From Sarcocystis neurona (taxonomy: Eukaryota; Apicomplexa; Conoidasida; Eucoccidiorida; Sarcocystidae): DNA of 64,000 nt. Positions 35,734 to 48,100 of the stretch are shown here, one piece after another. The translations under genes and the position numbers were made by a program. Each line of letters opens with the position of its first letter. Position 1 is the first letter of the stretch. The notes beneath the pieces are model-generated. The model was not told the DNA's origin and searched no databases. It worked only from the letters and a program-made list of their open reading frames with translations. The stretch is from assembly GCA_000727475.1 (NCBI GenBank), contig KL647310.1, positions 1,632,849-1,696,848 on the forward strand, read 5' to 3'.

Positions 35734-35920
35734 CGTGTACAAATTTATATGTATATCTGACAAGATTGTGGGACTGAGGAACTCCTCCCGGCGTAGGGCC
35801 ACGGAGGAACCCGTATATGGTGGAGGGAAATCACAAGGACCTTGTGATGCTGTGCCACTGCACGCGCTACGCAAGCCGTTTCGTACGCCTTTTTGAGCAG
35901 CTAGAAAGTCGTCCAGTTTC

Positions 35921-36160
35921 TTTCAGGAATCGCCGCGTCCGTGTGTGTACACCTGGACAGCTAGGAAATATGCGGGAAAATGGCTGTCAAGACTAATATT
36001 AGACTAAGCGTTGCTTCAGATGATTTTCGTTGATGCAGGCTTTCAGGGGTCTCGCCTGTTACATTCACCTGCGCTCCTCGAAAGTATGCGAGGAAACGGT
36101 TGTCCCAGTAAGACAAAACTGAGCGCTACTTTGAGTTTTTTGCGTGGAGAATGCTTTCGC
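35921..36160. repeat. Diverged tandem duplication of about 120 bp
   Basis: TTTCAGG(A/G)(A/G)TC at 35921 and 36041 begin two copies that share ACCTG, ATGCG(G/A)G and GG(C/T)TGTC words in order and end near GACTAAGCG / AACTGAGCG. Divergence is high and small indels are present. Confidence 0.6.
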
Positions 36161-37848
36161 CGTTCTCGTGCTTGCAGTTACTGGAAGAACACGTCCATCG
36201 CCTGCACGGAAAGAGACGCGGACTACTCATGTAGACGTAGTCATAGAGGGCGTAAATGGTGGGTGAACGAATATTCATATATATATATATATAAGTATGC
36301 TCCGCACGCGTGACCCCTTAGGACGTGAGCGACTAGCCTTATGCATCTACTGTCTACACACGCACGCACATATGGGCGCTGACTCTCCGATGGTGCCGCG
36401 TGTCACGGGGCTCACCTTTGTAACGCGTGCGCAGTGGCCGAGTCCTTCCAATTCTGCGTGGACACGTGCTGGATTCACTTGGCAGCGGTGCAGGTGTAAG
36501 CGCGTCGTCATCGATGTCGCGCCTACCGCAGAAGAGTGCCACAGTTGACTTTCCACATGAGCAGGAGACACGTGACCAGTGCACTCGCAGCACTGCATGT
36601 TAATCACACGCATTGGTGATCATACAGTTCTTTGTAATGCAGCCGGCAAGACGTGGTGACGTTTAATCAGGCGTGTCTCTGCAGTTTTGAAGGGCCGTTC
36701 GACTGACTGCAGCTGCGTGCATCACAAATACAAGAGGTAAGAGCTGGTGGTTTCAACGAGAAGTGCAGCAGCACGAGAACAACCACGAATACGAAGTTCG
36801 ATGCGACCGACCAGAGAAACAAGCCAAACATTGTAGCTGAAAAAATCACATGTCTTTGCACCCCGTAGGTGGCACTTCTATTGTTGTTTGAATTTCCCAG
36901 CATCCAGAAGGTAACGCTGGCAGGTGCTACGTGTCTCGCCTTTCAAGTAAAGCGACCGTGCGTGATGATGGAGAAGGGCAGTTTGCTCAATCTTACCAAT
37001 GCAGATAGTGCTTGTGCGGTCTCTCTGCAGGTAGAACGGTGTTTTACATAGGCAGCGGAAGCAAAACGGACCAGATTGTAGTTAACCGCTTACTTGTAAA
37101 GCGTGCATCAGGAAGCGCATCATTTCAGAGTAAACTCTGTCCTTCGTACACTCCTGCAGGCACCGTGGAACACCATCTGATCAGAATTCTTCGTGAGACG
37201 CAGGATTTGATCTCAAGTAGCGGGACCTAGAGCTGTGAGCATGAACGCAACGACGTTTCGAACGGTGAACAGACGAAGTCCGCAAAGGTGCATTTCCTGC
37301 AGCTGAGAAATGGTGCTTGCTGGGGTGGGTGATCAGAGTGGTTAAACTCTCTCATTTAACAGGAGAGGAGTAACATGCGAATTTTAGCATGGGCAAGTGT
37401 AACGCCAATGTCACCACGCGGTCAGGGAAGTGTGTACGTATACAAACGACCTCGTTCCTGAAACAAGATACGCGTTCGTGAACGTGAATCTCGCTTCACA
37501 GACGTAAAGCCCAGCACGCAGACAAAAAGTGTACCTTCTCGGAGGAAGTGTGCACCCTTTTTTTGTGGAGACGTGGCAGGGAATCTTCCCCTTCAGGTCG
37601 ACGGGGGGTAAACAAAAAGACAATGAACCCAGAAATCGGTGCGCAGAAAAAGCTCAGAGATGTTTTTCTGAGATTCAAAGAGAAGACTTCTCAGGTGTGG
37701 GAGCGCACATACCAAACCAAATTTCTCTTGAGGCGACTAGTGGGAGATTAAAAAAAGTGTGAAGAAGGGGAGAAACAAAAGAGTTTCTTTCACTTCCCGA
37801 GAGTCACGAGAGAAGCACCTTGTTTCTTACGGTATGTGCAAATAAAGA

Positions 37849-37872
37849 TATATATATATATATATATATATG
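37849..37872. repeat. TA microsatellite (representative of many)
   Basis: A pure TA run of about 24 bases. Similar runs of 14-30 bases occur at about 49124-49152, 52302-52329, 55487-55511, 43037-43056 and 15728-15750, nearly always flanked by GTGTATA or TATACAC and only in introns or intergenic DNA. Confidence 0.95.
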
Positions 37873-39461
37873 CTTTTGAGGTGCGACGTGATGAAGATAT
37901 ACACCCGAATGTTTGTGCGTATACGCGTGAATGCATACACGGTCGTACACCACAGGTAAATAAATAGGGATAGATAAGTATATGTATATATATCTACGTG
38001 CTGTCGAATGCTTAGAGAGAATTTGTTCGCGGGAACACAGTACTCCGGGTTCGCTACAAAGCTTCGAGGTGGTGTGTACACAGTGGCACGTGAGATATAG
38101 CTCATTGCCTCGAAGTTTGTTCACCTGTGCGTGACTGCCTGCCTATCGTGGAACAGAGCCTCTGGACCTGCCACTGAAGCTTGCCTGGCACGCAGGCACT
38201 TCTTTGTGTCGGCATGTGCGGAGACGTATACAGACGGATGTGGCGCTACGTAAGTAAGTGTTTCTCCTTACCCTCATTTAGCTCTCTCCCTCGTTGAAGA
38301 CATTTATATCCATATATGCACACGTGATTACATTCAGTTCTATGTGTAAGACAATGTCTCTGTGTGCACACTCGCATGTCGCCGTTTATGTAGGTGTGCG
38401 CCCTTAGTGCACACGTGCGCGAATGTGCAGACACGGACGAAAGCGTGTAGCCAGGCCAAATATGTACTCGGACACATGGAGTTGCGCTTGTTTGGACCTA
38501 CACACGTCTCTGTGTCTGTGTCTGAGCACTCAGGTAAGCACGCTCGCAAATGCGTGTGCATTCGTATATGCATGCGTGGGTGCATGGTTGCATTCGTGTG
38601 TGTGCGCGTGGGTGTCCCCAGTACAGCTGCGTTTGTGTATACGTAGATATATACTGACATATCTGTACGTATGTGTTTTTGCAAGGATGCGCGTTCACTT
38701 AGGTAAATGTACCCTTTCTACAGTCGACGTGGTAACTACCACCGTCACCGGGATCATCATAACTCTTCGCTTTTCGGGTCAGCAGCGTTTTATCCAAATT
38801 CGAAGAAGCGCGACATCTTCCCCATAGATTGCCACAAGATGTGACGAACAAACAAATTCAACACAGGCGCTAACGTCTTGCAAGCGATAAGAACCGACGT
38901 GCTCCTCGTCTCCTTTTGTCACGCCCATAAGTAACGTTGTTCACATACGTCCGCATTACAAGCAACACAACGTATCCGACACGATGTGACTCTCATTGCT
39001 TCTCCGTCCATGTGGGTGTGGCGCAATTAGCTACTTGCCTCCCCGCTGCAGGAGCCACGGCTCCTCCCGCCCTCGCACACACGTCTTCGCACTTGTATCC
39101 ACACGTATATTTACATATATTCATACACGCGTATTCGTTCATATATATATACATACATCGGATATGCACACACGTACGTGTATCTAGGCGAAGGCGAAGA
39201 AAGGGAAGGAAACCCCTGAAACGGAGCGGAATCTCTGTTTCTCGACAAGGAGAAGCCTTCTTTTCTACAAACGGGAAAGACCTATCTACCGGGAGGAACG
39301 ACAATCACAAAATAAAATTGAACGCGTAAAGTGTGTACTACCTACACTGCAATGTAGATAAAAAGCTTGTACACGCGTAGGACAAGATCTGGTATACACG
39401 TCTTCTCGCGGTTAATGCGAACACTTAATCTATGACGGAAAAGTTTCCAAATGACAAAGGA

Positions 39462-39675
39462 CTCGTTTCGAAGCCGTCTGGGCGAAACGAGCGAACTTTG
39501 CTGCGACGAAGAGGACAAAAGCTGGTGTCCTCCTATCCCAACACCTTAGCACAAAAGTTTCTCCTTATCTCGTTTCGAAGCCTTCTGGGCGAAACGAGGG
39601 AACTCTCCGGTGACGGAGGACACAATTCTGCTACATGCCTATCCCACAATCTTAGTCCAAAAGTTTATCCTGGCC
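39462..39675. repeat. 107 bp tandem duplication with a conserved hairpin
   Basis: Copies start at 39462 and 39569. Each begins with a perfect 9 bp stem, CTCGTTTCG / CGAAACGAG, around a 12-base loop (AAGCCGTCTGGG in the first, AAGCCTTCTGGG in the second): 39462-39491 and 39569-39598. Later parts share CCTATCCCA and AAAAGTTT(C/A)TCCT. The period is not a multiple of three, so the 155-codon frame over it (39432-39899) is unlikely to be a repeated protein. Confidence 0.85.
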
Positions 39676-39951
39676 AACACGATATCTACATTGTGGACAC
39701 TGTCACCGACCTCCTGGACAACACTGTCTCTCTCTCTCTCTCAGGAGCGCGTACACCGCGAATGTCCAGAAACACTCCTCATACACTGCGCAAAGGAAGC
39801 CCTTCGGTTGCAATTGCACGCGTCAGAGCCTCAACTTTTTGCCTGTCCGCGTCTCGACATACACTCTTACGATATCTTCGCACAACCTCCACGAGATAAA
39901 AGGGCAAGATTGCGACTGCAACTAGCAAAAGAGGACGCGTAACGTTCCAGC

Positions 39952-40120
39952 GAGAGAAAACTCACTGTGACAACAAAAAACGCAGTGTACGGAAGACCGC
40001 GGCAGTATCCTGAGATGGCCCGTATAAATCTTTTCGAGAGAAAACCCTCTGTGACAACAAAGGACGCAATGTACATAAACACCCGCGGCAGTATCTTGAG
40101 GTGGCCCACAGGAAATCTTT
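39952..40120. repeat. Diverged 84 bp tandem duplication
   Basis: GAGAGAAAAC at 39952 and 40036 begin two copies sharing TGTGACAACAAA, CGCGGCAGTATC and AAATCTTTT. Substitutions and a few indels separate them. A minus-strand frame stays open across both but has no recognised features. Confidence 0.8.
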
Positions 40121-40797
40121 TTAAAGAGGGTAACATCACTCAAACTCGAGGATGGCGCAGTACGAGGATCTGCACAAGGATACTGAAGCTTTGATAACGG
40201 GAACTACTCGAGTGCGATCAAGCACAACGAACTTCCACAAGCGAGGTTTCTCCTTCGTGTCTGAATTCAACGATATGGACTTCCAGTGACTTCTGCAACT
40301 ACCGGACAGACATAAAAGGGAAACAACTTGTCTAAACAACAACGCCTCTCCTGCCACCACCGCTGCGATGCCGCAGCTTCCCTCAAGCTCTTTTGGTCGC
40401 TTCACGCACGCTTCTGCGGCAACAGTGGCTTGCCGCTCTGTTATTATCGTTCGATCCTTCTTGGAGCCCGTTCACTGCACTTCAGGAGAGCATATCAGTT
40501 TTCTACTGCATTTTGTCTTCTTCATTCAAAACTTTACACTGTCTCGCTGTTCTTCGTTCTCGGCGCACCACCTGAATATAATGTCTCTTCTTGCACTCTT
40601 CTTGTTCTTCCGTTCTTTCTTTCTGAGACGTTTAGACGACACGACAATTCTTTTACAGGAAGTAAATTTTCGGCTGAGCAAAGAAACCTGGTGACGGCGT
40701 TCTCCTGTTTGCCTTAATCATGCGTAGGCTTGTGTAAACGAGTGGTACAAAACAGTGAAACGGAAACAGCCGGTCTACTGAGTCGACACATCCACAA

Positions 40798-40826
40798 ATC
40801 TACCTGTGTGTAGCACATAGGTAGAT
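40798..40826. repeat. Short hairpin
   Basis: ATCTACCTGTG and its near-complement in CACATAGGTAGAT (40798-40826) form a stem of about 11 bp around a small loop. No function is suggested. Confidence 0.7.
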
Positions 40827-42121
40827 CGGTCGTCAGCCAGATGATACGTACGTATTCATATATTTGTATGCGTAGACAGATAACGCACGCGGTAGCCAAC
40901 GTATACGTATACGTACACGCATTTATAGATATATACGAAAATCCACGTACAGGCGTGTACACGGACAGGCGAAACACTGGACAGATATACGCATACATAT
41001 ATATGTATGTGTACACAAGCATACGCACACGTATACTGTATACGTATCGTGGAGGCTGAGGCAAACATGTGGATCTCTAGCTTTGCACACGAGTCAGCAA
41101 CAGCTTTTTCAGTTCTAGCTGTCACGAGCCTTTCTATTGTTTCTCTCTCTCTCTGCATTCCACACGTATCTCAGCCCGCTTCTTCGCCTTCTAGCTTCAC
41201 AGTAGGCTGCACAGAAATTTCTTTCGCCTGCTTCTCTTGGCTGTGGATGTGTATACGCGTGTGCGCGTGTGTGTGATGCGTGACTGTGTCGATGTGTGGA
41301 TGTGTGTGCACGCACGTATTCATATACACATATGCGTATCGGTACACACACTTATACGTCGACATATAGGCAGTGAGGGTAACGTCTGTACCACACCCAT
41401 ATGTATTTATACATGTGTACTGGTATCTCACTCTCTATGTATGTATAGGCTGGCCCCGTACTTCTTTCTTTTCACGTCGTCGCCCGGGGTCGGTCTTCGG
41501 CTTCCTTTTAAGCCCTCCTGTTTACTTCGGTACCACAGCAGGCGAGTGCCCTGCGGTCGTTGCCACTTCTGTCTGTGCTTCCGCGAGGCGTGCGACTGGG
41601 GCTCTTTTTCGTATATATACGATCCCCCGCGCTGACTCGAATAAAAGTGCTTCTTGCAGGCAGTGGTGGTGCCGCAGACTCAACTGCATCCGACCTTCTC
41701 TGTCTTATTCGTATGTCTCTTTGTTCCTTCCTCTACACCTCTCCACGTCCAAGCATTCTCTTGCCGGCGGAACAACACAGGGACACACTACAGGAGCCGT
41801 GTAGACACTACCCACGTGTTCACGGACAAAGATTCCTCCGTAACAAGAGTGGACCCACTTCCATATATATTGTGCCTGCCATCGCGCTCTAAAAGGCACA
41901 CGGAGGTACACATACAGGGCAGCCACCTAGACATATCGCTGTGGAGAACTACACATATATATATATATATCTTTGTGTATACCTATCTATCTACGTATCC
42001 TCCTACATACTTATTTCTGTATCTACGCCTGATAAACATGTGTGCGTACGTGACGCACATAGACATATACATATGTATATATATAGAGAGAGAGAGAAGT
42101 GCCGGTAGAGGACCGGACGTG

Positions 42122-45100
42122 CTAATCACAAGGAAACTTGAATCGGAAATCTCGCGGGTCGCGCTTGACTAAATTGATGATTCCAGAAGCTGCAACACAC
42201 ACACAAGAGCATTCCGCAAAAACGTCGAAGTAACCAGGACAGAAAAAGAAGAAATTTCTGCAGCACTCGAGCAAGAAACTCGTACTCTGCAACTGCGTCG
42301 GCCACAGTCCCAATAAAAATCCACCAGCGGGCTACACAACTACATACATACACGCACGTAATACACAGAGACAAGCGAATCTGTGTAGCTCCTGTGATAC
42401 ACGCAGATATAAGCGTTGCTCACGCCTATCCAGAATACGAAGTGTGTACGTACAGGCGCTCTATGTATTCACGTGTAGTTCTCCACACGTGTCGGAGGTG
42501 ACCTATATATACATGTATCACATACACATACAGATATATAAACATACGCATCTCTGTAAGTATATGTATCTGCACACACAAACCTACAGATACGTAACTA
42601 TGCATTTAACTAGCAAGTTACTGCCGGGCTGCGCATGCATGTCCTATGTCCTACAACCCTGTCCTTCCGCATGTAAGGTGGAGACACCTCTGCGTAGAAA
42701 AGGGCAAAATTTAAGAGCACACGCAGACGCTTCATTCGTGGGTGTTTTTCCCCCTCCCGTCGCGCTCTGTCTCTCTATTTCCTTCGTGTTTTCTCTTCCC
42801 CTCTTTTTCTCTTTCTATTCCCTCTGTGTCTCTTCATGTACGTGCACGTATATGTGCGTATATATACGTCCGGGGAGCAGGTAGTGGACCCCCTACTACG
42901 ATAGACAGACGTCTACAGCGATACACGGAAGGACGTGCTCGTGCTGCACTTCAGGAACCACATTAATCAACGTGGATGTGCCCCACACGTATGTGTACAC
43001 AGACACGTAAGTATGTACCTGTGTGCATTCACGTATGCATATATATATATATATATGTGTACATCTGTGTATCTATATACACATACACGTCTACACATGT
43101 ATGTGTGTAACGATGTAGGCGTGTGTCTCTTCACATCCCTGTACACACATTTACAAATGTACACACATGGAAATAAATATTCTATATACATGTCTACGCC
43201 TACATATATCCGCGTGGACATGAACGTTCACCTTTATGTACATGCGTACGTATACACACATGCACATTCCCCTACGCATAATATATATGTATACATGCAT
43301 ATAAACATACATCCCTCTATACACAACCTATACATTGTTCTCTCGCTGTGTTCATACTAATGTGGATACACACATATATACGCCTATATATATCTATCTA
43401 TCTATCTATCTATCTCTGTATGTATATAAGCATATATATGTATATGTGTCTATTTGCATTCTGCTCCGTATATGGATATGCGTGTGAATAATTCGAAGAT
43501 TGGCCGCTGCTTACCGACAGAGAAGCAAACAGAGCAGACCATGATCACCAGCAGCAGAATGACCAGCACGTAGGACGCGTGATACTTTTTCACCTGTGTC
43601 AGCAAGGAGACGCATGCACCGCATGCGCGTCTGTCCAACCCTATCTATAAGCAGACGCATGTGTAGACACACCTCTGCGCATCCGAGCGACGGTCGTAAA
43701 TCTGAACGACGCCATCTACACAGAGGAACTAGATATGGCACACGTAGATTATACACACGTCTACGATGTACACACAGAAGACAGGTGTGTACGAAACATA
43801 TTTCACTCCACACGCGTACGTACGTATGCGCTCGCTGCCTGCAGTCAACAACGGGGCAAAGGTGCGTGCGCAGCAAGTTCTATACCGACACCTTCGGATG
43901 GAGGTACATTTGAATACACACGGAGAGACACACAGACTATTCCATACGTATACATAGATGCAGATATAGATATGTATATTCATGCGTATGTACATATATA
44001 TATACGTAATATATATATATATTATATGTACGCTACAGGCTGGTTAGGTATGTGTGACTCTCAGTTTTCGCAACAGCAGTAGCCTTTGACTCACTGTACA
44101 TATGGCAGAACAAGACGTACGCAGCCGACGGCGAACATGGTCAACCGTTTTGGTGAGTACCTATTCTACGTGCTTCTCAACCGAACACTTCTACACAGGT
44201 TAACCGAATAAGTGACACAGGCGTATCCATCTAATCGTCTACGCATGCACACCCCTTCTCTATATCTCTCTCTTCACACAAAACGATATACACACGCACA
44301 CGTTTGCACACATACACACATTGGAGTCTCATACACATGTGTGTGTCCATACACGCGACACATACAGAAATAACAAGACAAGAAATGGACAACACGCGTA
44401 GCTGCTTTCGAACACGCATGTACACGCGTGGACTTGTGTAGACATCATACGTGGGGAAGAGCTGCGCACCCATGTCTGCGTTTGTGTACACGTGTATACA
44501 TCTACCTACGCGTATCCATTACGCACACGGTCACACACGTCAACACACGTCCACGCACACATATACACGCATAGAACGAATCTATGCTACATCGTGCGCG
44601 CCTCCCCAAAGCTGTCGTAGTATCTGCATGCATTTGACTCGTCTTCGCACTTCTGCTGGGGACGGTCAGGCGGTGTGGCTGGACGAGGAGCCTGCGGCGG
44701 GTGACGTGCAGACCTGTTTGTTTACACGTGTGTAGCGCACGACTTCTCTTTTTCTGTTCCTCTCGTCGGCGTGTGGCTTGTTTCGCTCTTCACCCGTGTG
44801 TACATGTATCTACATATACATATATATCTAGGTATATATATGTGTATGTGTATGTACATATTTACACATATATATGTGCAGACAACTACGCGCGCGCTGG
44901 CAAATCATTACAAGTCAGTCAGGCATGTGTGCGTGAGTTTGTGTCTGTGTCTGCGTGTGTGCCCACGCTTGCTGTGTTTTTTGAACTTCTGGTACTGTGG
45001 TGGGTTGAGCCGCTATTCTCTGCTGCCGGTTGTTCCCGCGTTCTCTTCCTTCTGACGTTGGGTGCTTGCGTGCAGACATACAAGCGTATCGACGAGAGCC

Positions 45101-48100
45101 TTGCCGCTGAGGGTGCTAACGAAGCAGATGCCAAAGAAGAGGAGCGAGTAGTCAAGCGGAGCAGCAGCGGAAGAAATGGAGAGAGCAGCCGCAGAAGAAC
45201 TCGTAAACAAGATGAGCGTCGAGTTCACAGCAGCAGAAACCGTGGGATGCACGCCCTTGGACAGCAGCACCGGCCCCAGCAGCAGCCCCCCGCCAATCCC
45301 CACCAATCCCGCTGCAGACACGAGGCAACAAGTCGGACAGACACGACGCAGTCAAAAAAACGTGGACTGTTGACTGGCTGCATGCAAGTCCACGTCCAGA
45401 GGCCCGGCAGGAAAAACTCTGGCACACCCACACGTACGGCGCAAAAAAAAACACACAAACGGAGGACGGGAGAATATCAGCAACACGGCAAAGACGACTT
45501 GGACCGCGCATGCAAGCGCCCCCAGACAAGCGTGGCACAATCCTCCGAGGCATGCATGAACGTGTGCACACTTCTCCCTCTGTCGTCGCCTCCTCTGTCT
45601 TTCCTTCGTCTTCTAGACGTCCTCTGCCTCTTCTCTTTTTGTCACCCACCCACGCATACACAACTGGCACTGGCAAACATCCGAAGCTCTTCCCTACCAC
45701 TACTACTACTACTACGAAGACGGCACCAAGACTGTAGCACTGCCGCAAACGTACACGAGGTTCCTGCCAGCCGCCGCGCGCACGTGCACGAACGCGAAAA
45801 GAGGTGGTTTTCATTACTGTGGACGCAGAAGCAAGCAGGAGGAATGGCAGAGTCTGTGTGCGACACAGCTGCACGCGCATCGTGTACATATATATATATA
45901 TGTCTAGAGAGACAGACTTCTCCACGGATGAGACAAATACACAGCTCTAGCTCTCTATCAGGAATGCGACACGAGGCCGGGTTGCTCAGCATCGGATCAC
46001 ATCCTCAGAAACAGAGCAGAGTGAAGATACGCTACACGGTGTAGTGTCACTCACCACCTACATTTACCGTAGAAGAGAAAAGTTCACGCAGACAAAGGAC
46101 ACTCAGAAGATCCACACACAGACACGCATAAACGTCCAATTAGGCGTCTGCAGATACGTGAAGGATAAACAACCCCCAGAGATATGTATACGCATAGAGA
46201 CATACGTTTGGATGTACACACGGCCTATTACTTAGCCGCAGGTGCTCCGCTAATGCTTACATTCATGCGTGTATGGAGGACATATGGACATACGCACAAC
46301 AGAGGCGACAGTGACATATATATATATATACACACACATTTAAGGAATACGTGTGTCTGCACACGTGTGGTGACAATGCGTTTCCCTTGAAGCAACTTCG
46401 CAAGTGTTGAACGGACGCAGTTTTAGAGTTTTGACTCCGTACCCATGAGCCCGGCCAAAAACGACTGGAACAACAGCTCATGCACCGTCAAACAGGAATA
46501 CTCGAGACCATCTGCGATCTGCTGCTTGGCGCTCTTGGACCGTGGCAGCCGTCTACGAAAACCGACCCGACGCGGTTGCTGCTGCTGCTGCTCGACACCC
46601 GATGCAGCTGCGCTGTGCCTCGCCTTCCCCGTTGCTGCCAATTCTTCTTGTCCTCCCTCTTCTTGCTCTTTGTCGCCCTTCTCAGAGGAACGGCTGGTTG
46701 CCCGCTCCGCCTGTGTCCCGTCTCTCTTGCCAGCCGCGGCGGCAGAGACAGACAGGGGGTCGTCGTCGCTGTCGTCGTCAGCAGCAGCAGCAGCACAGCC
46801 GTCAACAGCAGTACCGGAAGCAGCCGCGGCTGCAGCAGTGGCAGTAGCCGCAGTTGAAGAAGCGCTCGCAGCTGCCGCAGAAGAAGCAGCAGCCGACGCA
46901 GAAGGAAAGCCGTCACCACCAGACGCAGGCGCAGCAGCAGCAGTGGGAGGAGCAGCAGCAGCAGTGGGGGGAGCAGCAGCAGCATTGGGAAAAGCAGCAG
47001 CAGCAGAAGCGGCAGCTGCGACCTGCTTGCCATGCCTCCTGTAAAAGCAAATTCCTACTCCGTAGGAGTAGCTAGCGAGGAGGAGGATACCCCCAGCATA
47101 CAAAGCCCAGTAGCCTCCGCTGCAGTACTTCACCTGGAGTCAAGGACCAGCACAAGCCCGAGCACGAACGAAAAGAAGACGTCCGACAGGTCTCTCAACA
47201 CAACGCAGATACATGTGTATTACGTACGAAAGCGTTTTATAGTGGCACACGAATGCATGTCTACTTATACACACGCAGATACGCACGCGGCCACACGTAC
47301 GTATGTACACTCAGGAAGCGGAACCATAAGTATATACGCATATCTGTACACATGATATAAGCACACGCTTATATATATACGGGGACCCATGAGTTCCCCA
47401 CACATGCCTATACACACAATACCAGCACACGTGTATATATACATATATGTACAACACAGGCAAACAGACCCACACGCGTGTTTCATCTGTAGACGTTTGC
47501 ACCTCATCTACACGTATGTTTACAACGACAAATAGAACACACATACGCACACGTAGTATAAGCAGAGGTGTACGCATGTGTGTACGTATATCCGGAGGAG
47601 ATACACGTGCGTGAGGCGGAATCGTCGAACTCGCCTGTATACGTCGTACACACGTATGGAGGGAGTGACACACAGCCATGTACACAGGCAACAGGTATGC
47701 AGGCCTTCGAGAGAGGCACACTACACACACGACTGTGGAGCCTCTCTCTTGTCACTTTTCTGGAAAATTCGAAAACTTCCCGGTCCCGTTAGAGAAGATC
47801 GCGGAGCGACAGGCAGGGGTGCCCGTGGACAGCAAGCTCCTTCTGCGTCGGTGGACTCTACGTATACGTCGAGAGAGAACGCCGATTCTTCCAGATACGT
47901 GAGACATACGTACATGCATAGCAGGGGTGGTCTGTTTGCACACGTCTATCCACGTAAATGCTGGACAGACAGCCAACATACGTGCACTGGACACCCAGAA
48001 CTCGCCCGCACAACAGACAAGAAAACGCGCATGCGCGCGGCTCTACACGTGGAGTGGCGTGCCGCGTAGTGTCCAAGATGAACGGACTGAGTTTGAGCGG

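Larger units (their letters stand above)
34032..42121. other. Gene-poor region between the repeat-protein gene and the TauE/SafE gene
   Basis: No gene supported. Holds an AC run (34541-34568), several hairpins (34435-34468, 35670-35733, 40798-40826), local duplications (35921-36160, 39462-39675, 39952-40120) and TA patches (for example 36277-36294, 37849-37872). Open frames are short. A 78-codon minus-strand frame (36903-36667) with one hydrophobic stretch is treated as a weak lead only. Two genes converge across this interval, so it contains their 3' flanks. Confidence 0.5.

Noticed and set aside
39432..39899. Plus-strand 155-codon frame
   Set aside because: It spans a 107 bp tandem duplication whose copies are read in different frames, which argues against coding.
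44102..44158. ATG frame of 17 codons ending at a GTGAGT donor on the plus strand within TauE intron 6
   Set aside because: A perfect donor hexamer occurs by chance every few kilobases, and no downstream plus-strand exon was found.
44701..46044. Plus-strand 447-codon frame
   Set aside because: It is antisense to TauE exon 6 and intron 5, and its translation has no family features, while the minus strand encodes the conserved GIGGG motif.
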